Assembly: GCA_964058805.1 (NCBI GenBank)
Contig: CAXKVV010002168.1
Coordinates: 362,555-426,554, forward strand
Source: Schoenoplectus triqueter
Lineage: Eukaryota > Streptophyta > Magnoliopsida > Poales > Cyperaceae
Direction of reading: 5' to 3'
DNA: 64,000 nt
The position numbers were made by a program, and so were the translations under genes. Below the pieces are notes generated by a model that searched no databases, had not been told where the DNA came from, and saw nothing but the letters and a program-made list of their open reading frames with translations. Positions within the stretch are counted from its first letter, which is position 1. Every line of letters starts with the position of its first letter. Positions 33,898 through 43,870 of this stretch are shown one piece after another.

Positions 33898-36800
33898 CAC
33901 GGTCGATGAGTTAGCTGAAATCAATCTGGGGACGGAAGAAGACCCACGACCAACTTTCATAAGCGCGTCATTACCGGAAGAGGTGGCTGACAGGTTGAAG
34001 ACATTCCTTAAAAATTACATGGACTGCTTCGCTTGGAGTTATAAAGAAATGCCTGGATTAGATCCCAACGTGGCGGTCCATTACTTGAAAATTGATCCAA
34101 CCTTCAAGCCGATTAAACAAGCGCCGAGGCGAATGAGAATAGAACTCGAAGAGAAGGTCGTGGAGGAAACAAAGAAGCTCATCGACGCCGGCTTCATACG
34201 GGAGGAAGAAACACCAGAATGGGTGGCTAGCATTGTCCCGGTTAAGAAGAAAAATGGGCAAATCCGCATTTGCGTGGACTTTCGGGACTTGAATAAGGCG
34301 TGCCCTAAAGATGATTTCCCGCTCCCAGTAACCGAAATTATAATTGACCATACATCCTCCTATGAAGACTTCTCCTTCATGGACGGTTACGCGGGTTATA
34401 ATCAAATCAAAATGGCGCCAGAAGATGAGAGGCATACGGCATTCCGCACGCCGATTGGCATATATTGTTACAAAGTCATGCCGTTTGGGCTCAAAAATGC
34501 AGGAGCCACCTACCAACGGGCGATGACGAAGATATTCGACGATCTGATCCACAAAATAGTAGAATGCTATGTGGACGATCTAGTCATCAAAGCCATGTCA
34601 TATGAAGAACACCTCCAATACCTCGAGGTCGTTTTCAACCGCCTGAGAGAACATGCGCTCAAATTAAACCCGTTGAAATGCGCATTCATGGTATCATCCG
34701 GTAAATTTCTAGGGTTTGTAGTACGCCACAGGGGCATTGAGATAGACCCGGGCAAGATCAAAGCAATAACTGAACTATCCCCGCCAAGGAATTTAAAACA
34801 GTTGCGATCTTTGCAAGGGCAATTGGCGTACATCAGGCGGTTCATAGCCAACCTATCGGGTAAAATCCAACCCTTCACCCGGCTGACTAAGAAGAATATC
34901 CCGTTCAAGTGGGATGGCGAGTGCCAGCGAGCCTTTGAAGAGATCAAGGCATATCTGCTCAACCCTCCAGTGTTGGCAGCACCCATACCCGGGAAGGAGC
35001 TCATTCTATACACGACCGCCCTGGATGGATCCTTGGGAGCTTTGTTGGCACAAGAAAACCAGGATGGTAATCAAAATGCGCTATATTACTTAAGTCGCAT
35101 GATGGTAGGGGCAGAACACGGGTATTCACCGATTGAGAAGCATTGTCTAGCCCTAATCTTTGCAGTGAAGAAATTGAGGCACTACATGTTAGCCCATAAA
35201 ATCATTTTAATATCCAAGGTGGACCCTCTCAAATATCTGATGACTCGGCCAATGCTGACGGGGAGGCTGGCCAAGTGGGCTATTATTCTCACCGAGTTCG
35301 ACATCACTTATACACCGCAAAAGGCGATAAAGGGGCAGGCGCTAGCAGATTTCCTGGCTGCACACCCGATTCAAGATGACTTCCCATTAAAATGCGACTT
35401 TCCTGACGAGGAAACTCTACATGTTGAAGAAGGAAGTCCTATATGGGAGATGTACTTTGATGGTGCTTCGTCGGTCAAGCCAATCGCGGGCCCGAGAGTC
35501 CCAACTGTGCGAGCTGGCGCAGGACTAGTCTTCGTAACCCCGGAAGGCGGGATAATACGACATTCTCTGGCTTTAACCGAACCATGCACAAATAATGAAG
35601 CAGAGTATGAGGCACTTATCGCCGGACTAGAGCTTTCATTGGAGCTGGAAGTCAAGGCTGTGCGTATCTTTGGGGATTCACAGTTGATAATAAATCAAAT
35701 AATTGGCGAGTATAAGGTCTTGAAGCCGGAACTAATACAATATCACCAGAAGGCCATGGAATTAATGAAGAAAATCCCGTACGTGTCCATCGAGAAGGTC
35801 ACGAGGGCTGTGAACGGTGAAGCAGATGCGTTGGCCAAACTCGCCAAGGAGCTGGGTGAACCAACAGAGCCGGAGATCCACATCATCGTCCGCAATAGAA
35901 GGCCATTATCATTATGTCAAATAACAGATGAGGCGAATGATGAAAATGCTGGGCTAGGAAGGATAGAATGCCAAGAAACAATGATAACTGAAGAAGACGG
36001 TGATTGGAGACAGCCGTTCATCGAATACTTCCGGCATGGCACCCTCCCCAAAGATAAAAGAATCGCTGATCAACTAAGAAAGCGGGTACTACGGTATGCG
36101 TATGTGGGCAACACGCTATACCGTAGGTCTTATGATCAGTTATGGCTAAGATGTGTATCAAGGCCTGAAGCCGAACAGGTTATGAAAGAAGTTCATTCTG
36201 GGCTATGCGGAGCACATCAGTCTGGGCCAAAAATGAAGTTGAAGATCAAGCGAATGGGATATTATTGGCCCACGATGGTGGCTGATTGTGAAGAGCACGC
36301 AAGGAAGTGCCGCATGTGCCAGATACATGGCCCTTTTATACATCAAGCGCCAAACCCGTTGCACCCTACGGTAGCATCCTGGCCATTTAATATGTGGGGC
36401 ACAGACATAGTGGGGCCCATAGACCCTCCTACATCGAGAGGTCACCGGTTCATCCTGGCGGCGACAGATTACTTTACAAAATGGGCCGAAGCCGTTCCGC
36501 TTAAAGAAGTTAAAGCATCCGATGTGGTTAAGTTCTTCAAAACGCACATCCTATACCGATTCGGTACACCGCAACGAATAATATCCGATAACGGGACGGC
36601 CTTCAAGAGCTCCAAAGTCTATGCCCTGGCGGAGCAATTTAATATTGACTGGAGATTCTCGTCCATTTATAATCCCAGAGCCAACGGCCTGGCCGAAGCC
36701 TTTAATAAAACCCTAATAAATATCATGAAGAAGACCGTGGACGGCAACCAACGAGACTGGGATAATCGTCTACAGGAGGCATTATGGGCTTATCGGACTA

Positions 36801-37252
36801 CGTACCGAACGCCTACGCAAGCTACCCCGTATTCTTTGGCTTTTGGGGTTGAAGTCGTCCTCCCTCTTGAGGTGGAATTACCGTCATTGCGGGTGGCTAT
36901 GCAAAACGATATGACCATAGATGAATGCCAACAACTTAGATTGGACGAATTGGATGCCATGGACGAGAAGAGATTAATAGCCCAGCAGAACCTTGAAATA
37001 TATCAGGCAAAAATGGCAAGGGCATATGACAAAATGGCGCGAGTCAGGGCATTTCAACAAGGAGAGCTTGTTCTTGTCCTTAAGAGGCCGATTATTGGCC
37101 GGCACGTCGGCCCAAAATTCTCTCCGAATTGGGAAGGGCCATATGTAATTGAGAAGGTATACGAGGGCGGCGCATACCAACTCATAGACCATGAAGGTGA
37201 AAGGCCCATGCCACCGATTAATGGGCGATATCTGAAGAAGTACTACACATAG
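33863..37252 (+). CDS. pol: Tat element RT-RNaseH-aRNH-integrase (ORF3)
   Basis: About 1129 open codons; there is no ATG near the 5' end, so a fusion with ORF2 is likely. RT spans about residues 95-290 (RICVDFRDLNKACPKDDFPLP, VMPFGLKNAGATYQR, catalytic ECYVDDLVIK near 235). A gypsy RNase H follows (LILYTTALDGSLGALLAQEN). The extra archaeal-type RNase H, hallmark of the Tat lineage, lies at about 525-665 with its acidic residues visible (MYFDGASS, NNEAEYEAL, GDSQLIINQ, GEADALAK). Integrase has an HHCC zinc region (VHSGLCGAHQ to CRMCQ) and the DDE residues in WGTDIVGP, ISDNGTAF and GLAEAFNKTL. The C-terminal tail has NWEGPYVIEKV and no chromodomain. It ends with TAG at 37250-37252. All catalytic motifs are intact. 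Confidence 0.92.
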   Translation, partial: KNALKQLEKEPNTVDELAEINLGTEEDPRPTFISASLPEEVADRLKTFLKNYMDCFAWSYKEMPGLDPNVAVHYLKIDPTFKPIKQAPRRMRIELEEKVVEETKKLIDAGFIREEETPEWVASIVPVKKKNGQIRICVDFRDLNKACPKDDFPLPVTEIIIDHTSSYEDFSFMDGYAGYNQIKMAPEDERHTAFRTPIGIYCYKVMPFGLKNAGATYQRAMTKIFDDLIHKIVECYVDDLVIKAMSYEEHLQYLEVVFNRLREHALKLNPLKCAFMVSSGKFLGFVVRHRGIEIDPGKIKAITELSPPRNLKQLRSLQGQLAYIRRFIANLSGKIQPFTRLTKKNIPFKWDGECQRAFEEIKAYLLNPPVLAAPIPGKELILYTTALDGSLGALLAQENQDGNQNALYYLSRMMVGAEHGYSPIEKHCLALIFAVKKLRHYMLAHKIILISKVDPLKYLMTRPMLTGRLAKWAIILTEFDITYTPQKAIKGQALADFLAAHPIQDDFPLKCDFPDEETLHVEEGSPIWEMYFDGASSVKPIAGPRVPTVRAGAGLVFVTPEGGIIRHSLALTEPCTNNEAEYEALIAGLELSLELEVKAVRIFGDSQLIINQIIGEYKVLKPELIQYHQKAMELMKKIPYVSIEKVTRAVNGEADALAKLAKELGEPTEPEIHIIVRNRRPLSLCQITDEANDENAGLGRIECQETMITEEDGDWRQPFIEYFRHGTLPKDKRIADQLRKRVLRYAYVGNTLYRRSYDQLWLRCVSRPEAEQVMKEVHSGLCGAHQSGPKMKLKIKRMGYYWPTMVADCEEHARKCRMCQIHGPFIHQAPNPLHPTVASWPFNMWGTDIVGPIDPPTSRGHRFILAATDYFTKWAEAVPLKEVKASDVVKFFKTHILYRFGTPQRIISDNGTAFKSSKVYALAEQFNIDWRFSSIYNPRANGLAEAFNKTLINIMKKTVDGNQRDWDNRLQEALWAYRTTYRTPTQATPYSLAFGVEVVLPLEVELPSLRVAMQNDMTIDECQQLRLDELDAMDEKRLIAQQNLEIYQAKMARAYDKMARVRAFQQGELVLVLKRPIIGRHVGPKFSPNWEGPYVIEKVYEGGAYQLIDHEGERPMPPINGRYLKKYYT

Positions 37253-37926
37253 CCCGGAGCGGGGCCGATCGAGTAGTATCTATTGTAAATAAATAAGGAG
37301 GGAATAAGTGTTCATTTACACACACGTGCACGAAACACAAACCCATGTCTAACCTCCACTTTTGCATAAAATTCCAAAAAACCCTACTTGTGCATCTGTA
37401 AATAGAATGCATCCAAAAATCCAAAACCACACAAACACATTTAGCCCTATAACAAAATAAAAAATAGAATAAGGGAATACAACGCCAAAACCACACGAGA
37501 ATGTAAGGCGAGAGCTTTGGTGTTTGGGCTCACAATACAAATACCACTGGGTTTGTCCATTTGATACAGAATAAACACAAAAATGGGCAGGGTTTGCAGT
37601 TTGTCCCTCAAACTATCTGTTGCCCAATGACGAAAGTTGCTCATATTGGTCGCCCGCGACGCAAGTCAAGGGATAGGTCGAGCAAATTGGTGGCTAGTAA
37701 ATAGTCGCTTCTGAGGGCATATAAATAAATAACTCTCGTATTATTAGTAACATGTATCACTAATAACAAAAATTTGCCTTCTTCTAATAAAATAAAAGGA
37801 TATATATGTAAAACAATAAAAAACCTATTTTTCTACTCATAAAAAAAATGATAATAAAAAAATAATAAAATCTTTTCAATAAGGGGTTGCCACCTTTGTC
37901 CCCGACACCATGAGTGTTATACAAAG
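37253..37926. other. Non-coding spacer after pol
   Basis: 674 bp with no credible ORF or recognisable signal. It contains A-rich runs near 37795-37880 and opens the long non-coding stretch between pol and the antisense gene. Confidence 0.6.
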
Positions 37927-38390
37927 CCAGGTTGGGTGCATTCATCCGTAAAAGCACCACACGCCCGAAGAAATGGTGTGTCATAATCCCACGACATATC
38001 ATGGAGGGGTCAGACTAAGGGTTTACGCTTGTACCCGACATTTCATGATAAACAAAGCGGCTCGCTTAAAGAAGTGACTCAGGTCATGGAGAGCGGACCT
38101 ACCCGATGAAAGCCTGTCTCGCAGGGATGCGTGATGGATGTTTGAGGGTAGCTAAAATATAAAAAACTAGGTTGGGTACATTCATCCGCAAAAGTACCAC
38201 ACGCCCAAGGAGGTGATCTGTTTCTAATCCCAAAATAGATCATGGAGGGGTCAGACTAAGGGTTTATGCTTTGCCCGACATTCAGTGTCAAATAAAGTAA
38301 TTCGCTTAAAGAAGTGACTCAGGTCATGGAGAGCGGACCTACCCAATGAAAGCCTGTCTCGCAGGGATGCGTGGTGGATGTTTGAGGGTA
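37927..38390 (+). repeat. Tandem pair of ~224-bp repeats (240-bp period)
   Basis: Unit 1 (37927-38150) and unit 2 (38167-38390) share most of their sequence, from AGGTTGGGT to GGATGTTTGAGGGTA. Both contain the near-invariant GTGACTCAGGTCATGGAG and the small inverted repeat AGGTC/GACCT. A diverged fragment resembling the first 35 bp (GGTTCGGTATCCGTAAAATACCAC) occurs near 38640. Function unknown. Confidence 0.85.
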
Positions 38391-38983
38391 GTACCCCCAC
38401 AAAACAAATTGAGTGGAGATGAGTGAATGTGAGTTTCCACTTCTGCACGCAACGGTGCACAAATGAGGGGAGAGTGGGTGAGCTTCCACAAATAAAAGTC
38501 AATTAAATATATAAGGAGCATCCACAAAATGGTGTTATCAATTGCATCCATAATCCAATTGGTACTGGTAAGTTTATCCATCAGTAATAAAGGGATAAAC
38601 GGGTTTATTCTGTACCCGGCCTAGAGGTCAATACAGACAGGTTCGGTATCCGTAAAATACCACGGTTACTTGAGTTTTGTATTGCCATGAATAAAGAGAA
38701 ATGATGTATAGAATGAATGTAATAGGATGTTATAAGATTTTCCTTTTATTATGTTTAGACGCTGCGAAAGGATGAAGCAGTTGTAATAGGGCGCTTTTGC
38801 AAATAAGATTGGAGGTGCACAGCATGAATGAATGAAATATTTCCTCGCGCTGCAGAGGAAGCGATGAAGGGATAATAATAAAGGCAAGCATCATCCACAA
38901 CAAGAGATCAAAATGATAAATGTCAAGGCATCCTATATCAAGTATAGTAAAAGAAAAGGAGAAAGAAAAAATGAAAGTGCAGT
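38391..38983. other. Spacer between tandem repeat and antisense gene
   Basis: 593 bp in which I see no gene. It lies immediately downstream of the antisense gene's stop codon, so its left part may hold that gene's 3' untranslated region and polyadenylation signal. Confidence 0.5.
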
Positions 38984-41900
38984 CTATGGGCCCAAAAAGC
39001 GGGACTCCAACTCTAATAGCACAGTGCTAATAGTCTCTAAATGAGTATGGAGGGAGTGCCTATCCTCCTCCGAAGCTGCCTCGAAGTCCAAGAACTGAGC
39101 GAAGGCACTATCTCGGGCGCTCGAATGAATCTGCAACTCCGGGAGACGTCCCGCTAGATGTCGAGAGAAGCCCTCTACTGATAATCTGTGGTCCTCTAGC
39201 TCCTGCACGAGCAGTCGAGCGGGCCCACCACTAACTCCCATGGAGCGGAGAGTGGCACAAGAAGAGAGCCGCTGAAGATAACGGAGTCGAGCGGCCTCCA
39301 AATGCCTGCGTAGCTCATGAATCTCCAACTCGTGCTGGTATACGAGAGAGCTCGCATCCTGGTAAGCCCTGAGCAGCTCCTCACACCTCCTGGAAATGAA
39401 AGTGCTCTCGAGATGAGGTGCAATGAGTAGAGCTGGCGCGATGGTATCCCGCATCAGCCCATACCAATCAAAAGAGAAACCACTGGGCAGAGAGTCCAGG
39501 ATCTCGAAATCTAACGGATAGCCCCCGAAGAAGGTATCTCGGAGTGCATCCGCCAGCGCGGCCAAGGCGAGCTGCACATCCCTCGATGAAACATCTGCAA
39601 GTAAAATAAATGGGTTAGACAAATTGTTATAACCAAAGAAGAAATAGAAGGAAGAGAAGATCTAACCTATCGCCTCGTCGCCTGAGGCCGGCGGGACTGA
39701 ATCGGGGATAGGGATGTCGGTCGCCTCAGGAGGATCCGCAGGTGTACCAGACCCGGCTACAAAATAAAATGGAAAGCATAAATACATGGAAAATAAAATA
39801 TGAGCAAATGATAAAGGAAATATAAGGTACCGGGAGAAGCATGAGGCTCGACAAGACCCTCGCTAGCTGGAACCCCCGTTTCTGGGCTGTGGAATAGCTG
39901 CTCCACCAGCCAACTCTCATCCAACCCCGAGTCATAATCGACTGCAACCCGCTCAGTCGAGACTCTGCCATCTGTGGCCATGAGAGGCTGCCCGTCGGGA
40001 GATGAAGAAGCATGAGATGGCCCTCCCTCGATCAGTAGAGGCTCGTCGCCTGCGGGCTCGACAGCCAATAGACTCCCCTGCTCTGAAGAGGCCTCATCTG
40101 GTCGTGCAAGAGTGAGCACTGGCCCCAGAACCACATCAAAGGAGTCACCATCCCCGATAGGCACCAATAAGATCGACGGTGAGGCAGGACCGTCGTAAAA
40201 GAAAGACTCCGAGCGATGAGGAGACGCCATGTCATCGGCCTCAGGGTCTGTAAAATCTGCATGTAAGAATGAAAATACTAGTGCATGATGGCAACTAAGT
40301 ATTAAATGAAGCACACGAACCTGCGACGGCAAGGTCGGTGCAAAACCCTGAAATGGCAGTGCTCGCAGGCGCCGATAGATCTGCTATGATGTCATCTCGG
40401 GCTGCCTCTACAGGAGATATATCGCGGGCTGAAAAATAAACCCTAATCAGAGATATAAATGAAGTGCGCCCGAATAAGGATAGGCGAGTCAATAAAGAAA
40501 ATCACCCGGAGTGGGAGAAGGAAAAGAAGATGAAGAAGACGGCTGAGAGGCACCGTCTCGATCTCTCCCCATGGTAGCTGGAGCCGGTGGCTCGACATGT
40601 GGCTGAGAATGAACGCCAACTACTCGTGGACGAGGGACCGAGAACCCAGGCTCCGCGTGATCATACTCATAAGCCAGCTCTGAATCAAAGAAGAATTGGT
40701 CGAAATGAGATGAGGCTTATCGAAAAGAAATAACCTAAAGGGTAATGAAGCATACCTGTGAGAACGGTCCTAACAGGAGCGTGAGAAAACCGGCTGTCTA
40801 GACCCTGAAAGTCGACAGGCTCTGCAGCAATGGCAGGGAAAGGGCTGCGATCACGCGAAACGGTGCCATCTAATAGGGGCTGGCCATCTCGCGGACATGT
40901 ACTCCGGACGACCACCGGAGGAGTATACGACTGGTAAGAGCGAATAGTCTCATAATACCACTGCTGATAACGCCTCGTGAAGGTGGAAGTCCTAGAAGTG
41001 GATACCATCTGATAGCGAGTGCCCGTGCCTAGTCGGAAGAGGTGAGTGTAGCACCATCCGATACCCTCCAAATCAGCCGCTAGTGATATAGGGCGGAGAA
41101 GAGGCGCTGGAATATCCTGATCCAAGCCAAACTGATGTGCGCATCGATGTGGCGAATAGGGCTCGATGAACATATAATCGCCCAATCTGAGAGGAAGAAA
41201 GCCCTGACGAATACTGATCAGGTGCTCCAAGTCGATAGGCCTGGCTCGAATGCTAGAAGAGTCAGAAGAGGGGACCCTGCTGTCAATCACCATCCTGTCA
41301 GCAACCCTAGATGTCCCACGGGCCACTGATCTATCTCGAGAGAAGCGCAGATGGTCTCGACTCCTGAAGAATCTATACCGGGCAGCCTCCGGAGTCAATG
41401 AAGCTGGCTGCACCCCAGCCAAGTCACTCAATAAGGGTAGACGATCTCGTAGCGTGACCGCCATGCCGGGATCATATGAGCCAGACCAGTGTAAATGGAG
41501 CCATCCGCTAATCAGATGCCACGGGATCAGCTCCTGGCACTGTGAAGGACTACGAGATGAAGTCAGACCGCGGAGGCACCTATAAATATTGGCCAGTACG
41601 GGCACGGCCAAAGAAATCCTGTCGCCACGCGCGATCAGGCTCGCCATGATGAACACCGAAGGCCGAATGGTGTATGCGGGGGAGCTAGGTAATAAGAAAT
41701 AGCAAATCCACCAAGAGATGAAAGCTGTCAAATAAGTCTCCCGATCCACGTCATGTGAACACAGGGTATCCTGAGATGGGATAGGGCCGTCATGATGAAT
41801 CTCGAGCCGACCTGTACCAAATGGATCTCTGGTGGAAGCCAAACCCGTAGGGCGAGTATGGACCCGATCGGTGAAATAGGCGATCCAATGTCTGAACGGA

Positions 41901-42634
41901 ACTCCGGGATGCCCCCTCCGTAAATGATGATAAATCTCATAAATCCTATGCAAAGAAGGTGGGAATCGAGTGAAGTCTCCCGAGTCAGCGGGCGAGACCA
42001 TGAACTCGTCATAGAAATGGCCGAAGATCGGCAGCCCGGTCAACTGCTGTATCTCTAGGAGGGTCGGAGTCAGCTCCCGATCGTCGATGAATAGAGTGTT
42101 GGTGGAATAGTTCCACCTCTCACAAAAGGCCCGTAGCCAGGGTGTGTCGATATGATAATGAAACATCGACAAGAAAACCGAGTCATATATCCCGGCTCGC
42201 CTGAGCAGGGTCCCCTCCCGCATGAGCACATACCGGGTCCACTCTAGCTGATATCCATGGCACTCTAAGGGAGTGATGAAGGGAGCAGTAGTCCACCTGT
42301 GGGCCTCCCCGTCGATAATCTCCTTGCCCAGGAGATGTGTCAAAGGAGCTGTAGAAGCAACGCCTAAGGGCTGAAGGGGCATGATGTCATGAGGCTGATC
42401 ATCCCTGAAGAATAAACCGCCGCCTCGCGGGTAGACAGGAGTCGCTCGGATGGCTGAGATGAGAGGAGTCCAATCGCTAGGATCCTCGTAGAAAGAATGA
42501 TAATGACTCAAGGGGCGACGCGGAATGGCGTCATGAGATGAAACTACAATACCCGAAGAAGAGAAGACGTCATGAGAAATGAAATGATGGATAATAAGGA
42601 ATAGTGCACCAAGACAAGTCTTTCGAGCGTTCAA
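38984..42634 (-). CDS. Antisense plant-mobile-domain (PMD) gene, six exons
   Basis: Runs opposite to the host retrotransposon. Exons on the minus strand: 42634-40756, 40679-40506, 40428-40321, 40256-39831, 39756-39667 and 39594-38984. All five introns are 63-77 bp, GT-AG and phase 1, and the exons join into one open frame of about 1095 codons ending TAG at 38984. Exon 1 encodes a PMD (PF10536-type, 'aminotransferase-like plant mobile domain'): FCERWNYSTNTLFIDDRELT, LTGLPIFG, the WWICYFLLPS segment, MASLIARGDRISLAVPVLANIYR and GWLHLHW. The middle exons are Pro/Ser/Asp-rich; exon 6 has a likely coiled coil (HELEIHELRRHLEAARLRYL). PMDs occur in host silencing proteins (MAIN, MAIL1) and in transposons; antisense genes are reported in Tat elements such as Grande. 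The start codon is unresolved: the frame opens after a TAA near 42665 without an early ATG, so a 5' exon may exist. Its function is unknown. Confidence 0.8.
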
Positions 42635-42648
42635 GACTCGTCTTGGTG
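42607..42648. repeat. 16-bp inverted repeat at the 5' end of the antisense gene
   Basis: Arms 42607-42622 (CACCAAGACAAGTCTT) and 42633-42648 (AAGACTCGTCTTGGTG) match with one mismatch around a 10-base spacer. It overlaps the first open codons of the antisense frame. It could be a transcribed hairpin or a DNA cruciform. Confidence 0.75.
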
Positions 42649-42789
42649 GGTGGCTCTTTGTTTACCCTTGAAAAATTTCAAGGATGAGTAGATGAATAAA
42701 TGAAATAAACTGATGATTAATAATGAATTATAAGAAGGGGAGAAGAGGGAGCAGTAGAAAGGTGGCCCACTGATCAGGAAAGGTCGCTG

Positions 42790-43240
42790 CATAATCCCGG
42801 AACAAATCCATTAGTCCCACAACGGAATGCTGGGCATGAAGTGAAGAGTATAAATACCCCGCTATTCTCTATCCACTCAGCATGAGTGACACCCAAGAAG
42901 ATCGAGGGAGAGAGGAGACCTCTTGGGTGTCACCATGTGATTATATCTTTTCTGACAAGTGGGACCCACACGGCAGTCCCTTATGAGCAGCTCCAATGAT
43001 ATGGACCTAGCCTATTTTGCTAAGAAAGCTAACCAACCCGGAACAGAGGTTAAGCATTAATCCCACAATGAAATAATATGGTGAAAGACGAGGATATAAA
43101 TACCCCACCACCTCCTACTCATTCGAGGTGGCTGACCCTCGGGAGATTTAGGAGAGAGAAAATCTCCTGATGGGTCAGCCATTTGATTACATTTTCTCTG
43201 ACAAGTGGGACCCACCTGGCAGTCCCTTGTAGATGAATCT
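42790..43240 (+). repeat. Duplicated TATA-plus-hairpin module
   Basis: Two diverged units (about 42790-42995 and 43025-43240) share order and spacing. Each has a CCGGAACA motif, TATAAATACC, then about 30 bp later a hairpin, then CTGACAAGTGGGACCCAC and GGCAGTCCCTT. Hairpin 1 is GTGACACCCAAGA/TCTTGGGTGTCAC (42886-42898 with 42921-42933, perfect). Hairpin 2 is GGCTGACCC...GGAGATTT with its complement (43130-43149 with 43160-43180). The stems differ between units but both still pair, and the purine-rich GGAGAGAG loop is shared. The tail recurs a third time at 43266-43316. They may be small internal promoters with structured transcripts. Confidence 0.7.
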
Positions 43241-43475
43241 AACAACATAGCCTGTTTGATGAGTCACCATGTGACCATTTTCACTGACAGGTGGGCCCCA
43301 CACCTCAGTGACCTATTGAGGGGGGTCAGAATTGAACCCTAAAAATCTGCCCTTGGAGCTAACCCTAGAAAGGAGCTGAAGCAGTATAATCCCTATGCTA
43401 CATGAAATGATGTCAATGCCAAGCTAGCATTTTGATGCAACTAGTCATGAGAAATTCCAAATGTGATTTTGCTTT
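43241..43475. other. Non-coding stretch before the 3' LTR
   Basis: Contains the third copy of the module tail (43266-43316: TGACAGGTGGGCCCCAC). I see nothing else in it. Confidence 0.5.
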
Positions 43476-43697
43476 CAAGGCTGACCTGGTGCCAAAGCTG
43501 CGAGCAACCACCTAACCATGCTTTGATTTGTGTCAATTACTGATAAGTAGTCAGTTCTTTGACCAAGTCACCCTCATGTTAAGGGATTGAAAGTCAATTT
43601 CACAAGACTGATCAGGTGCCAAAGCTGGGAGCAACCACCTGATCAAGTCTAGATTTGTATTAATTGCTGATAAGTAGTCAGCATTTGATCAAATCAA
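43476..43697 (+). repeat. Tandem pair of ~95-bp repeats with hairpins
   Basis: Units at about 43476-43570 and 43601-43697 share GGTGCCAAAGCTGNGAGCAACCACCT and CTGATAAGTAGTCAG. In the second unit TGATCAGGTG (43609-43618) pairs perfectly with CACCTGATCA (43636-43645) around a 17-base loop. In the first unit only the inner GGTG/CACC pairs. CTGA/TCAG forms a smaller hairpin in both. Confidence 0.7.
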
Positions 43698-43851
43698 GCC
43701 CTAATGAATATCAATATAAGTCTAATTGGTATTTAGTTAGGGTGGTTTCTGCAAGAGGGAGATAATTGGCAGAGACACAGAGCTACGATTGAGATCAGGG
43801 ATTAATTCATAAGGAATAATAGGGTTTTATGAATAAAAGAATTTTTAATTC
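43698..43851. other. Short spacer before the polypurine tract
   Basis: AT-rich, about 150 bp. No gene or repeat is recognised. Confidence 0.5.
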
Positions 43852-43870
43852 AGAGAGGCAAGGGCAAAAA
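43852..43870 (+). other. Polypurine tract of the Tat element
   Basis: AGAGAGGCAAGGGCAAAAA abuts the TG of the 3' LTR. This fixes the LTR start and supports the 5' LTR boundary at 21879. Confidence 0.75.

Noticed and set aside
34058..34552. 164-codon minus-strand ORF opposite the Tat reverse transcriptase
   Set aside because: It lies entirely antisense to a conserved enzyme core with all motifs in the plus frame; no independent support.
40685..42634. Reading the antisense PMD frame as a single-exon 649-residue protein starting at 42634
   Set aside because: The apparent start is a TTG codon, and the tail beyond 40756 is intron sequence with a canonical GT-AG pair. The six-exon model fits better.
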